A DNA stretch of 64,000 nt from Catenibacillus scindens (GCF_014202115.1 NZ_JACHFW010000002.1:62001-126000), one strand, 5' to 3'. Counted from the first letter of the stretch, positions 1 through 9,062 are shown. Program-made: numbers and translations. Notes: generated by a model from the sequence alone, not told the origin.

Positions 1-399
1 CTGGTGCCAGAGAGTATGGAGGAGGCAGTGAGAGATTACTGCCGCAGTACCGGGCAGGAAGTTCCGAAGACTATTGGAGAGATGGCGTCGGTGATTTATC
101 AGAGCCTTGGACAATCTTACAGTGAGACTTTAGCTCAGCTTGAGGGGATTTGCCAAAGATCCTTTGACTGTATACATATTATCGGGGGCGGCTCCAACGC
201 CGATTATCTCAACCAGGTAACGGCCAATGTTTCCGGGAAAACAGTGGTGGCCGGGCCAACGGAAGCGACGGCCATCGGCAATCTTTTAGTCCAGATGATC
301 CACGGTCAGATTTTTCCCGACTTAAAAGCAGGACGAGAATGTATTTTTAAATCTTTCCCTATAAAAATTTTTAATCCGGAGCAATCGAAAGGAGAATGA
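1..399 (+). CDS. rhaB: Rhamnulokinase, C-terminal part (cut by window start)
   Basis: The reading frame is open from the first base and ends at TGA 397-399, so only about the last 132 residues are present. They show the C-terminal FGGY-kinase pattern: an IIGGGSNADYLNQ segment, which in the family lies near the nucleotide site, followed by AGPTEATAIGNLL. Rhamnulokinase phosphorylates L-rhamnulose to L-rhamnulose 1-phosphate in the cytoplasm. The assignment among FGGY kinases rests on the next two genes being rhaA and rhaD, which complete the pathway. The stop is within a few bases of the rhaA start, so the genes are one operon. The N-terminal ATPase domain is outside the window. Confidence 0.9.
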   Translation: MVPESMEEAVRDYCRSTGQEVPKTIGEMASVIYQSLGQSYSETLAQLEGICQRSFDCIHIIGGGSNADYLNQVTANVSGKTVVAGPTEATAIGNLLVQMIHGQIFPDLKAGRECIFKSFPIKIFNPEQSKGE

Positions 400-401
400 T
401 C

Positions 402-1661
402 ATGATGACAACAAAAGAGCGCTATGAATCCGCCAGAGAAATCTACAGACAGGCAGGAGTTGATACTGACGAGGCGTTAAAAATTCTGAAAGATATTCCA
501 GTGTCCATGCACTGCTGGCAGGGGGACGACGTCATCGGTTTTGACCAGAGAGGGGCGTTGAGCGGAGGCATCCAGACCACCGGCAATTATCCGGGAAAGG
601 CGAGAACACCCCAGGAACTTATGGACGATATTGACAAAGTGTTATCTTTAGTTCCTGGCAGGACGAAACTGAACCTTCATGCAAGCTACGCTATTTTTGA
701 GGAGGGAGAGTTTGCCGACAGGGACGCCATCGAGCCGAAACACTTTGCCAAGTGGGTGGAATTTGCCAGAGAAAGACATATGGGCATTGACTTTAATCCC
801 ACATTTTTCTCCCATCCCATGGTTAAAGATAATCTCACGCTGTCAAGCCCGGACCCGGAGGTGCGCAAATTCTGGATACGCCACGGACAGGCATGCTTAA
901 AGATCGCCCAGTATTTTGCCGAGGAACTCGGCCAGCCCTGTGTGATGAATATATGGATTCCTGATGGATATAAAGATATTCCCGCGGACCGGCTGACGCC
1001 GAGAAAACGATTTAAAGAGTCCCTGGATGAGATTCTTGGTATCCCCTACGATAAAGAAAAAGTTCTCGTATGCCTTGAATCCAAAGTATTCGGCATCGGC
1101 ATGGAATCTTACACTGTAGGATCCTCTGAGTTTACTGTAAATTACGCGGCAAGCCGGGGTATCCTTCCTCTGATGGATAACGGACATTATCACCCCACAG
1201 AGGTTGTATCTGATAAAATATCTTCAATGCTGCTGTTTTTTGATAAGATCGCGCTCCACGTTACACGGCCGGTGCGCTGGGATTCCGACCATGTAGTCCT
1301 CTTTGATGATGAGACAAAGGAGATCGCCAAAGAGATTGTGCGCAACGACGCCCTGGAAAGAGTCATGATCGGCCTGGACTTTTTCGACGCCAGCATTAAC
1401 CGTATTGCCGCCTGGACCGTAGGCATGCGCAGTTTCCGCAAAGCTCTTCTCTATGCTCTGCTGACGCCTAATAAAAAGCTGGCCGATTTCCAGGAAGAAG
1501 GCCGCCTGACAGAAGTCCTTCTCATCCAGGAGGAGATGAAGACCTATCCTTTCGGCGATGTATGGGATTATTTCTGTGAGAGCTGCGGTGTTCCGGTGCG
1601 GGAGACATGGTATGACGATGTGAAAGCCTACGAGGAACAGGTTTTAAGCAAAAGAGATTAG
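402..1661 (+). CDS. rhaA: L-rhamnose isomerase
   Basis: It converts L-rhamnose to L-rhamnulose in the cytoplasm, the first step of rhamnose breakdown. The N-terminal VSMHCWQGDDVIGF stretch and the GNYPGKARTPQEL and LNLHASYA segments are hallmarks of RhaA, and the length of about 420 residues matches the family. I place the start at ATG 402 because AAAGGAG at 387-393 is then about 8 bases upstream; an in-frame ATG at 396 overlaps the rhaB stop but sits on the ribosome site. It lies between rhaB and rhaD in one transcription unit. No regulatory gene of the RhaR/RhaS type is visible in the window. Confidence 0.96.
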   Translation: MMTTKERYESAREIYRQAGVDTDEALKILKDIPVSMHCWQGDDVIGFDQRGALSGGIQTTGNYPGKARTPQELMDDIDKVLSLVPGRTKLNLHASYAIFEEGEFADRDAIEPKHFAKWVEFARERHMGIDFNPTFFSHPMVKDNLTLSSPDPEVRKFWIRHGQACLKIAQYFAEELGQPCVMNIWIPDGYKDIPADRLTPRKRFKESLDEILGIPYDKEKVLVCLESKVFGIGMESYTVGSSEFTVNYAASRGILPLMDNGHYHPTEVVSDKISSMLLFFDKIALHVTRPVRWDSDHVVLFDDETKEIAKEIVRNDALERVMIGLDFFDASINRIAAWTVGMRSFRKALLYALLTPNKKLADFQEEGRLTEVLLIQEEMKTYPFGDVWDYFCESCGVPVRETWYDDVKAYEEQVLSKRD

Positions 1662-1724
1662 TGTGGCGCCAGGCCGCGATAAGTGGTATCATAAGATCAT
1701 TAATATATGGAAGGAAAAGGAAAA

Positions 1725-2552
1725 ATGAGAGTATTAGATGCTGAATTTACAAAAGGATTTATACGGATGTGCAACGACGGATGGGAGCAGGGCTGGCATG
1801 AGCGCAACGGCGGCAATCTGTCCTACCGCATTAAAGATGAAGAAATCGAAAGCGTTAAAGACGATCTGAGCTTTGACGGGGAGTGGAAGGCTATCGGGAC
1901 TTGCGTTCCACAGCTTGCCGGAGAGTTCTTTCTCGTCACAGGCAGCGGCAAATTTTTTCGCAATGTGATCCTTAAACCGGAGGAGAGTATTGGGATCATT
2001 AAAGTGGACGGCAGCGGCGAAAATTATCAGATCTGCTGGGGCCTTGAGGGCGGCGCACGTCCAACCAGCGAACTTCCAAGCCACCTGATGAACCACGAAG
2101 TGAAAAAGAGAGTGACCAACGGACAGCACAGAGTCATCTACCATGCTCACACCCCCAATGTTATCGCCCTGACTTTTGTTCTCCCTCTCACCAGCGAAGT
2201 GTTCACAAGAGAATTGTGGGAGATGGCTACAGAGTGCCCGGTAGTTTTCCCTGACGGCATCGGCGTTGTGGACTGGATGGTTCCCGGCGGCAGAGATATT
2301 GCCGTAAAGACAAGCGAATTAATGGAAGATTTCAACGTGGCCATCTGGGCTCATCACGGAATGTTCTGCTCCGGCGAGGACTTTGACATTACCTTCGGCC
2401 TGATGCACACTGTGGAGAAATCCGCCCAGATCCTTGTAAAGGTTATGTCCATGGGACAGCCAAAACGCCAGACTATTTCGCCGGACAATTTCCGCGATCT
2501 TGCCAAAGATTTCCATGTGACCTTGCCGGAAAAATATTTATACGAAAAATAA
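1725..2552 (+). CDS. rhaD: Rhamnulose-1-phosphate aldolase
   Basis: A class II aldolase that splits L-rhamnulose 1-phosphate into dihydroxyacetone phosphate and L-lactaldehyde. The DERNGGNL-like segment appears as HERNGGNLSYR. VTGSGKFFRNV, the zinc-site YHAHTPNVIAL and the later WAHHGMF are all in order. Length is about 275 residues, as usual. An upstream in-frame ATG exists at 1707, but the AAGGAAAAGG at 1711-1720 serves as ribosome site for ATG 1725, so I prefer the shorter form. It is the last gene of the rha operon, followed by a terminator-like hairpin at 2612-2664. Confidence 0.95.
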   Translation: MRVLDAEFTKGFIRMCNDGWEQGWHERNGGNLSYRIKDEEIESVKDDLSFDGEWKAIGTCVPQLAGEFFLVTGSGKFFRNVILKPEESIGIIKVDGSGENYQICWGLEGGARPTSELPSHLMNHEVKKRVTNGQHRVIYHAHTPNVIALTFVLPLTSEVFTRELWEMATECPVVFPDGIGVVDWMVPGGRDIAVKTSELMEDFNVAIWAHHGMFCSGEDFDITFGLMHTVEKSAQILVKVMSMGQPKRQTISPDNFRDLAKDFHVTLPEKYLYEK

Positions 2553-2611
2553 TCCATATAAATTTTTAAGGGCGTTAGGCCCTTAATTGCCGGTCTGCTC
2601 CCCAAAAATCG

Positions 2612-2664
2612 AAAAAGCCGCAGATGAAAGAAGTGTTTCGCCACTTTTGACATCGGCGGTTTTT
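2612..2664 (+). terminator. Probable rho-independent terminator of the rha operon
   Basis: A long imperfect stem pairs AAAAAGCCGCAGATG with CATCGGCGGTTTTT, with an inner AAGTG/CACTT stem, and ends in TTTTT. A smaller hairpin, TTAAGGGC/GCCCTTAA, lies upstream at 2566-2586 without a T run on this strand. Confidence 0.65.
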
Positions 2665-2667
2665 CCA

Positions 2668-2802
2668 TTACTATTCACAGTCCCTCCACGCTGCATTCGC
2701 AATCTCGTCTGCTTTGCAGTTCGATTTGAAGCAGTTACCCATCTTCTTGTGAGCAAGCTTGACGAATCTGTGTATCTGCTTCAAATCGACTGTGAATAGT
2801 AA
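2668..2802. repeat. Nested inverted-repeat element (135 bp)
   Basis: The outer 14-base arms TTACTATTCACAGT (2668-2681) and ACTGTGAATAGTAA (2789-2802) are exact inverted repeats. Inside them, TCGATTTGAAGCAG (2721-2734) and CTGCTTCAAATCGA (2776-2789) form a second exact pair. The outer arms resemble the palindrome arms at 19171-19233. The element fills part of the 509-base gap between rhaD and the activase gene; no gene is seen in that gap. It could be a non-autonomous mobile element or a structured RNA. Confidence 0.75.
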
Positions 2803-2833
2803 CGCTTTATCACAAATTTGGAGAACTGGTGTC

Positions 2834-2862
2834 TTGACATCTTTATTTCTCTCAGTTAAAAT
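2834..2862 (+). promoter_or_regulatory. SigA-type promoter for the activase gene
   Basis: TTGACA at 2834-2839 and TAAAAT at 2857-2862 are separated by 17 bases. This leaves an A/T-rich leader of about 190 bases before the start at 3062, in which I see no further clear structure. Confidence 0.6.
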
Positions 2863-3061
2863 ACAACTTAAATATTTTGGCAAAATTCTACAAATTTTGC
2901 GGTCTTATATACAGTTAATCTTTATTCCCTATTTCACATTCAGTTCTCGGAATATATCCATTTTTAAGGCATTAACATTTAGGGATTTTTTGGCCTATAA
3001 ATGAAATACATTGCTATTAAACTGAAAAACTGAACGCAAGGAAAAGAAAGTAAGTGAGAGA

Positions 3062-6000
3062 ATGATAAATAACACAAAAGAAAATATCAATCAGGGAAAG
3101 TTGCTGGTTGGCATTGACGTGGGTTCCACAACGACGAAGGTTGTCGCTGTGGATGGGGCAAAAGGAACCCTTCTCTACTCAGATTACCGCAGACACCATG
3201 CCGATCAGTTTCAGAGCATTATTAACGTGCTGGAGCAGATGAACCAACGTTTTCCGGGGAATTTTTTACAGGTAGCCCTTACCGGTTCCGGCGCTAAGCC
3301 GATCGCTAAAAAGCTGGGACTCACCTTTGTTCAGGAAGTGGCCGCCAACGCGGAGGCATTGAAAAGTCAGTATAACAGTATACAGACGGCCATTGAGCTG
3401 GGCGGTCAGGACGCCAAGATGATCTTTTTTGGAAAAGATGAAGTCACCGGGGCGCTGACTGTGTCGGATATGCGCATGAACGGAAGCTGCGCCGGAGGAA
3501 CCGGCGCTTTTATTGATGAGATCGCTTCTGTCCTCAAAGTTCCGGTGGAAGAGTTTAACGCGCTGGCAGGGAAGGGCCAGTGTGTCTACGACATTTCCGG
3601 ACGTTGCGGCGTATATGCCAAAACGGATATACAGCCCCTTTTAAATCAGGGAATTGCCAAGGAGGATCTTGCCCTGTCCGCTTTTCACGCCATCGCCAAG
3701 CAGACCATCGGCGGTCTCGCCCAGGGCCTGGAGATCAAGCCTCCGGTGGCTTTTGCGGGCGGTCCTTTAACTTTTAACCCGGTTTTAGTCCAGGTTTTTG
3801 CCCAGAGACTTGGCCTTTCAAAAGAGGATGTCCTGGTTCCGCCCCATTCAGAATTGATAGTGGCTTACGGCGCGGCACTCTCCATGAAAAATATACCCTC
3901 CGCCAGAGTATGCTCTACGGCGGGAAAACTTCTTGAAATATTAAATTCCCAAAAGACTTCCTCTGTCAGTACGGCCATGTCTGAGGCAAAACCTCTGTTT
4001 GAATCGGAGGAGGAGAAGCTGGCCTTTTTAGAGAGGCATAAAAAGCCGGAGCGGGATTTCGGCGATATGGAAAAGGCTCAGGACGTCTGTGGATATTTAG
4101 GCATTGATTCGGGAAGTACCACGACAAAATTTGTTCTTGTGGATAAAAATGAAAATATTTTGGACTGTTTTTATGCCCCAAATGAAGGAACTCCCTTGGA
4201 TGTGGCCAGAAAGGCGCTGATTCAAATGCGGGATAAGTATAAAAGGGCAGGAAAACAGCTTCGTATTCTGGCTGCGGGAACCACTGGCTACGGGGAAGTC
4301 CTTTTTGCCAAGGCCTTTGGGGCGGATTACCACACGGTGGAGACTGTCGCCCATGCCCGGTCCGCTGAAAAGTATGTCAAAGATGCCACCTTTATTTTAG
4401 ATATTGGCGGACAGGACATGAAAGCCATCTGGCTGGACCATGGGATCATCACCAACATTCTTGTCAATGAGGCATGTTCTTCGGGATGTGGCTCTTTCCT
4501 TGAAAACTTTGCCTCCACCCTCCACATCCCTGTGGGAAAAATTGCCGAAGCCGTTTTTGCCTCCAAACATCCGGCAGTCCTTGGCAGCCGGTGTACCGTA
4601 TTTATGAACAGCAGTATTATCACTGAACAGCGAAACGGCCGCAGGGGCGAAGATATTATGGCCGGACTGTGCCGTTCCATTATTGAAAATGTATTTACAA
4701 AAGTAGTGCGTTTGTCCAATGTGGACGCTCTCGGCGATAAAATCGTCGTTCAGGGAGGAACCTTTGAAAATGACGCGGTGCTTCGCGCCCTGGAGGAGTA
4801 CATTGGAAAGGAAGTGACGCGTGCGCCTTATCCGGGACTTATGGGCGCCATCGGCGTGGCCCTGATCGCCAAAGAGCAGTATGAGAAAGCTCCGGCCCAG
4901 AGTACTTTTATCGCCCTGGACGAACTGGACAGCTTTTCCTATCATCAGGAGGCCAACAAACCTTGTCCTTTCTGTACCAATCACTGTAAACGGACGATTT
5001 TAACCTTCTCCAACGGGCAATCCTGGATTACCAATAACCGATGCGAGCGTGGAGAAATTTTAGGAGATCCAAAAGAGGAAGCCGTTAAAAAACAGCTTAA
5101 ACAGAAGCGGGAAAAAGCTCGGAAGATCCCCAACCTGTTTAAAGACCGTCAAAAGCTTCTTTTTCAGGATTACGACTGTCCCAGGTTGCTGCCCGACCAA
5201 AAGGTCACTATCGGTATGCCCCGGATTCTGTCTTTTTGGGAGACGGCGCCCTTTTGGACAACCTTCTGGAAAAGTCTTGGCTTTGGCGTTGTATTCTCAG
5301 ATTTCAGCACCCGGAAGATTTATGAGGACGGGCTATCTGCGGTAACGTCAGATACGGTATGTTTTCCGGCAAAACTTGTCCACGGACATCTGAGAAACTT
5401 AAAAGCTAAAGGGGTGGACCGGATTTTTATGCCCATCATCACAACGGTGCCCTCGGAGAACACAGAGGAGACAAGCCAGTCTATGTGCGCAATTGTCAAG
5501 GGATATCCTCTGGTTATTAAAAACTCAGACAATCCTGAGGAACACTGGGGCATCCCCTATGACGCCCCCATGTTTCACTGGTATACTCAGGAAGATAAGC
5601 AGCTCCAGCTTATAAAATATATGAGCGAAACCTTTCATATTTCCAGGAGAGATACAATAAAGGCCATGGAGGCCGGGGACCGGGCCCAGGAATCCTTTTC
5701 CCGCCAATTAAAGGAGCGGGGCGCTGCGGTCATTGACCAGGTGAAGAAAGAGCATGCCTTTGCTGTTGTCCTGGCCTCCCGGCCCTATCAAAATGACGCC
5801 CTGGTTAACCATGAACTTCCGGAAATGTTTGCAGGATACGGTATCCCTGTACTGACGGCGGATTCCCTCCCGGAGGTCAACAGAGTTGACCTGAGCAAAA
5901 GCCGTCTGGACATTGTGAACAATTACCACGCCAGAATGCTTTCCGGGGCTATTACAGCCGCTGAGGAGGACGCTCTGGAATATGTGCAGATTGTCAGTTT

Positions 6001-7549
6001 CGGCTGCGGACACGATGCCTACCTCTCCGATGAGATCATTCGTCTTATGAATGAGATCTCCAAAAAGACGCCTCTGGTTCTGAAAGTGGACGAGAGCGAT
6101 GTTCAGGGGCCGCTGCGCATCCGCGTGCGCTCATTTTTGGAGACTGTAGCCATGAAACGGAGCCGGGGACTGACGGGAAAGCCGGAGCCTCTTAAAGATC
6201 CTTATCCGGTTAAATACACAAAAGACGACCGGAAGCTGCGGACAGTGCTGGTACCCAATACATCCCACGCCTTTTCCAGGATCATGGCGGCGGTATTTGC
6301 TTCCCAGGGAATTAAGGCAGTGCCTTTGGAGCTTGGCCGGGAAGAGGCCATCCGTCTTGGGAAAAAGTACGTTCACAATGATATTTGTTTTCCGGCCCAG
6401 ATTGTTATCGGAGAGGCTCTGGCCGCCCTAAAAAGCGGCAAATATGACCCGGATACAACTGCCATAGGTATGGCAAAATATATTGGCGACTGCCGGCTGA
6501 CCCATTACAGTTCATTGCTGAGGAAGGCCCTGGATGACGCGGGATTTGAGAAGGTCCCCATATTGACCAATGATGACACCGACGCCCACAATCTCCATCC
6601 AGGATTTTGCTTAAACGTTACGTCTGCTCTGCGCATTGTCTACGCGATGCCTATGATCGACGCTCTGGAAGAGCTGCTGCGAAAGATTCGTCCTTACGAG
6701 CTGACGCGCGGCAGCGCGGACCAGGCTTTTGAGAGAGCTATGGACGCTCTTGTGGACGGCCTTGAACACGGCGGAGTAGCTGGCGCCAAGGAAGGTTTTA
6801 AGAAGGCTATAGAGATGATGAAAGAGGTAGCCTACGACCGCTCCCATGTCAGACCTCAGGTGCTGATTGTAGGAGAGTACCTGCTGAATTTTCATCCGGG
6901 GGCCAATCACGATATTGAAAGATATCTGGAGGATAACGGATTTGAAGTCATCGAGGCTAAAATGACCGACGTCATCCGCAAGACTTATTTTTACCAGGAC
7001 AGCCAGATTAAAGAATACCATGTACACCGGGGACTGGCGAAGCGAGTCTTGTTTTTTGCGGAAGACCATATTTTCAATCTGGCTCACGACACTACAGATA
7101 AGATTGCCAAAAGCCACCCATTATATCATCCGGCCTGCCGGATGCAGGAACTGGTGGGTGAGAGCGATCCTATTATTCACCATACATTTGACGCCGGCGA
7201 AGGCGTGCTGATTCCGGCGGAAATTCTCCATCACGCAAAGGAAGGATGCCGGACCTTTGTCATCCTCCAGCCCTTTGGATGCCTTCCAAATCATGTGGTA
7301 GGGCGGGGAATTTCCAAAAAGTTAAAGGCGGTCTACCCGGATGCCCAGATCCTTCCTCTGGACTATGATCCGGACGTAAGCTTTGCCAACATTGAAAACC
7401 GGCTGCAAATGCTTGTAATGAACATGAGAGCAGCTCAAAGCATGGAAGCTGCCAAAACCGAGAACACAAAACCAAGAAACCATCTGTCTGGTCTGCTGAA
7501 AAAAGAAGGCAAAGAGCGTCTGTCCCAGGCTCCTGTAACCGGCTCATAA
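3062..7549 (+). CDS. Fused acyl-CoA dehydratase activase / dehydratase-like protein (1495 aa)
   Basis: A very large cytoplasmic protein of the 2-hydroxyacyl-CoA dehydratase activator type. It has two BcrAD/BadFG (ASKHA) ATPase domains, each starting with G-I-D-x-G-S-T-T-T-K (residues 17-26 and 347-356). Each carries the cysteine signature expected to bind a shared 4Fe-4S cluster (NGSCAGGTG near residue 143; CSSGCGS near 472-476). Then comes a cysteine cluster (CPFCTNHC, near 635), a DUF2229-type domain from about 713, and a second dehydratase-like part from about 1060. Family members use ATP to drive low-potential electron transfer. The physiological substrate is not shown by the neighbours, so the exact role is unknown. 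It has its own promoter at 2834-2862. Confidence 0.85.
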   Translation: MINNTKENINQGKLLVGIDVGSTTTKVVAVDGAKGTLLYSDYRRHHADQFQSIINVLEQMNQRFPGNFLQVALTGSGAKPIAKKLGLTFVQEVAANAEALKSQYNSIQTAIELGGQDAKMIFFGKDEVTGALTVSDMRMNGSCAGGTGAFIDEIASVLKVPVEEFNALAGKGQCVYDISGRCGVYAKTDIQPLLNQGIAKEDLALSAFHAIAKQTIGGLAQGLEIKPPVAFAGGPLTFNPVLVQVFAQRLGLSKEDVLVPPHSELIVAYGAALSMKNIPSARVCSTAGKLLEILNSQKTSSVSTAMSEAKPLFESEEEKLAFLERHKKPERDFGDMEKAQDVCGYLGIDSGSTTTKFVLVDKNENILDCFYAPNEGTPLDVARKALIQMRDKYKRAGKQLRILAAGTTGYGEVLFAKAFGADYHTVETVAHARSAEKYVKDATFILDIGGQDMKAIWLDHGIITNILVNEACSSGCGSFLENFASTLHIPVGKIAEAVFASKHPAVLGSRCTVFMNSSIITEQRNGRRGEDIMAGLCRSIIENVFTKVVRLSNVDALGDKIVVQGGTFENDAVLRALEEYIGKEVTRAPYPGLMGAIGVALIAKEQYEKAPAQSTFIALDELDSFSYHQEANKPCPFCTNHCKRTILTFSNGQSWITNNRCERGEILGDPKEEAVKKQLKQKREKARKIPNLFKDRQKLLFQDYDCPRLLPDQKVTIGMPRILSFWETAPFWTTFWKSLGFGVVFSDFSTRKIYEDGLSAVTSDTVCFPAKLVHGHLRNLKAKGVDRIFMPIITTVPSENTEETSQSMCAIVKGYPLVIKNSDNPEEHWGIPYDAPMFHWYTQEDKQLQLIKYMSETFHISRRDTIKAMEAGDRAQESFSRQLKERGAAVIDQVKKEHAFAVVLASRPYQNDALVNHELPEMFAGYGIPVLTADSLPEVNRVDLSKSRLDIVNNYHARMLSGAITAAEEDALEYVQIVSFGCGHDAYLSDEIIRLMNEISKKTPLVLKVDESDVQGPLRIRVRSFLETVAMKRSRGLTGKPEPLKDPYPVKYTKDDRKLRTVLVPNTSHAFSRIMAAVFASQGIKAVPLELGREEAIRLGKKYVHNDICFPAQIVIGEALAALKSGKYDPDTTAIGMAKYIGDCRLTHYSSLLRKALDDAGFEKVPILTNDDTDAHNLHPGFCLNVTSALRIVYAMPMIDALEELLRKIRPYELTRGSADQAFERAMDALVDGLEHGGVAGAKEGFKKAIEMMKEVAYDRSHVRPQVLIVGEYLLNFHPGANHDIERYLEDNGFEVIEAKMTDVIRKTYFYQDSQIKEYHVHRGLAKRVLFFAEDHIFNLAHDTTDKIAKSHPLYHPACRMQELVGESDPIIHHTFDAGEGVLIPAEILHHAKEGCRTFVILQPFGCLPNHVVGRGISKKLKAVYPDAQILPLDYDPDVSFANIENRLQMLVMNMRAAQSMEAAKTENTKPRNHLSGLLKKEGKERLSQAPVTGS

Positions 7550-7553
7550 TAAA

Positions 7554-7588
7554 CATGAGACAAGCGCTGGATTTGTCGGCACCTCATG
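7554..7588 (+). repeat. ATGAGACAAG-type leader element, copy 1
   Basis: CATGAG/CTCATG outer arms enclose GACAA/TTGTC inner arms. The motif shares ATGAGACAAG, ATTTGTCGG and CTCATG, in the same order, with 39330-39387 upstream of hisD. It opens the short reading frame at 7555-7632 that overlaps the cupin start. Confidence 0.6.
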
Positions 7589-7632
7589 AACATAATGCGG
7601 GAGGCGTTACACATGGATACAGAAAAAAATGA
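7555..7632 (+). CDS. Possible 25-residue leader reading frame before the cupin gene
   Basis: ATG at 7555 opens a 25-codon frame starting MRQALDLSAPHEHN and ending at TGA 7630-7632. The stop overlaps the cupin ATG (7629-7631) as ATGA, the usual sign of translational coupling. It has no clear ribosome site of its own. A very similar arrangement precedes hisD. Whether it is translated is not shown by the sequence, and the peptide has no recognisable family. Confidence 0.3.
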   Translation: MRQALDLSAPHEHNAGGVTHGYRKK

Positions 7633-8033
7633 AACAGGACTTAGGCGGCGGAAACGTATTTGAGATCGGTGATCCCAACACAGCTTTCGCCCAGTATTTT
7701 ATCGGACAGAGTTATCTGAAAATGCTCACTACAGAGAGAGTAAGCGTAGGCAACGTGACCTTTGAGCCTGGATGCCGCAATAACTGGCACATTCATCACA
7801 AAGGCGGGCAGATTCTTTTAGTTACCGGAGGCCGGGGCTATTACCAGGAATGGGGCAAGGAAGCCCGTGAACTTCATGCAGGCGATGTTGTAAATATTCC
7901 GCCGGAAGTAAAACACTGGCACGGCGCCGCGAAGGACAGATGGTTCCAGCATCTGGCCATTGAAGTGCCGGCAGAGGGCGCGTCCAACGAGTGGCTTGAA
8001 GCGGTTTCAGATGAAGAATATAATAAATTATAA
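7629..8033 (+). CDS. Small cupin-domain protein
   Basis: A single-domain cupin of 134 residues. Metal-binding motif 1 is seen as WHIHHKGGQILLVTGGRG with an E-like position downstream, and motif 2 as PPEVKHWHGA. The family resembles the cupins related to carboxymuconolactone decarboxylase operons, but the substrate is unknown. Start choice is uncertain. The best Shine-Dalgarno (GGGAGG near 7600) precedes an ATG at 7613 that is out of frame with the cupin and would join it only if the A7 run at 7623-7629 were one base shorter. The start used here overlaps the stop of the short upstream frame. Confidence 0.8.
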   Translation: MKQDLGGGNVFEIGDPNTAFAQYFIGQSYLKMLTTERVSVGNVTFEPGCRNNWHIHHKGGQILLVTGGRGYYQEWGKEARELHAGDVVNIPPEVKHWHGAAKDRWFQHLAIEVPAEGASNEWLEAVSDEEYNKL

Positions 8034-8037
8034 TTAA

Positions 8038-8079
8038 GCAACAGTTCGTCCGTCAGGAATGAGCAGGACGAACTGTTGC
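8038..8079. repeat. Intergenic palindrome, family of 19171-19233
   Basis: GCAACAGTTCGTCC (8038-8051) and GGACGAACTGTTGC (8066-8079) are perfect 14-base inverted repeats around a 14-base loop. Compared with the copy at 19171, bases differ in both arms in a compensating way. It lies directly after the cupin stop and before a terminator. Confidence 0.75.
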
Positions 8080-8087
8080 CACAGGAC

Positions 8088-8123
8088 ACTGGCCGGGCCG
8101 CTTTGGCGCCGGCCAGTTTTTTT
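8088..8123. terminator. Terminator between the cupin and HAD genes
   Basis: ACTGGCCGG (8088-8096) pairs with CCGGCCAGT (8109-8117), followed by seven T residues on the plus strand. It ends the cupin transcript; the T run touches the stop of the convergent HAD gene. Confidence 0.85.
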
Positions 8124-8922
8124 AAATAAGCTGAAAATGGGCCAATGCCTTGTACACTCCATCCCGGCCAACGTCATCGGTAATATAGCTGCAGGTTTCC
8201 AGGATGATTTTGTCGCTGTTTCCCATGGCAATACTGTGGGGGACATATTCCAGCATAGCCAGGTCGTTGGTGCTGTCTCCCAGAGCGTAACAGTTTTCGA
8301 GGGGGATGTTCAGGCGGTCACACAAAAATCCGATACCTGTGGCTTTAGAATATCCCCGCTGGATAATTTCAGCCACATGATTTCCCCGGTCAATATATTC
8401 CAGGTATGGATCGCTGAACTTGCGGAAACTTTCCACATCGCTGTCCGGCTGAATATAGGCAAGGATCTTGTCGTATGTAAATGTGGGATCGTAAATATTT
8501 TCCGGAAGATCATATGCTTTCGCACCAAAAACTTTGCGCACAGTGGCCATGATTTCCGGGGATGGGGCTGAGGCATCTGTGTCAAAATAAATATGATTAT
8601 TTTCCTCATAAAAGGCCGGAATACGGCATTGGCGCAGCTTTTCGATCAGTTGGATGCACAGCGCATGGTCGATGGTGTGGGATAAAAGACACTGGCCTTT
8701 ATAGAAAATATAGGTACCGCAGCCGCAGACGTAGCCGTCAAATGGCAGCGCGTGTATAAAGGGATCAATATTAAAACTTGTCCGACCGGTATTGATAAAA
8801 AGGAGATGTCCTTTTTCACTGGCCAACGCTAAAGCTTCCTTTGTACTTTCCGGGACATCTTGCCATCCCTGGGGCAGAAGGGTACCGTCAATATCAAAAA
8901 AGATCATTTTTTTATCTGTCAT
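8122..8922 (-). CDS. Cof-type HAD-superfamily sugar-phosphate phosphatase
   Basis: A 266-residue HAD hydrolase of the Cof/IIB class, cytoplasmic. Motif I is DIDGTL, with the nucleophile Asp10 and acid/base Asp12. Motif II is INTGRT and motif IV is GDSTNDLAML. Between them is the large alpha/beta cap (about residues 80-190) that defines substrate choice in Cof proteins. Family members remove phosphate from sugar phosphates or flavin-type metabolites; the substrate here cannot be read from sequence. A GAGGTGAAA ribosome site precedes the ATG. It is transcribed alone from the promoter at 8968-8996, divergently from sufC. Confidence 0.85.
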   Translation of the reverse strand: MTDKKMIFFDIDGTLLPQGWQDVPESTKEALALASEKGHLLFINTGRTSFNIDPFIHALPFDGYVCGCGTYIFYKGQCLLSHTIDHALCIQLIEKLRQCRIPAFYEENNHIYFDTDASAPSPEIMATVRKVFGAKAYDLPENIYDPTFTYDKILAYIQPDSDVESFRKFSDPYLEYIDRGNHVAEIIQRGYSKATGIGFLCDRLNIPLENCYALGDSTNDLAMLEYVPHSIAMGNSDKIILETCSYITDDVGRDGVYKALAHFQLI

Positions 8923-8967
8923 TAAAGTTTCACCTCATGTTTTTGTAAAAAAGACAACACGGGAATT

Positions 8968-8996
8968 ATTATGCATGAAAACACATATTTTCGCAA
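8968..8996 (-). promoter_or_regulatory. Candidate promoter for the HAD gene
   Basis: Read on the minus strand, TTGCGA (8996-8991) and CATAAT (8973-8968) are 17 bases apart, about 45 bases upstream of the HAD start. Confidence 0.45.
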
Positions 8997-9033
8997 GTTT
9001 TTTCTCAATAGGCTTTGATCTTTTTTCCTGTTC

Positions 9034-9062
9034 TTGTAATTTTTATATAATTGCCTTATAAT
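9034..9062 (+). promoter_or_regulatory. Promoter of the sufC-sufB operon
   Basis: TTGTAA (9034-9039) and a consensus TATAAT (9057-9062) lie 17 bases apart. The gene starts at 9109 behind GAGGAAGGAG. Confidence 0.7.

Noticed and set aside
686-2668. Minus-strand reading frames opposite rhaA and rhaD
   Set aside because: They are short, lack ribosome sites and mirror the codon pattern of clear plus-strand genes.
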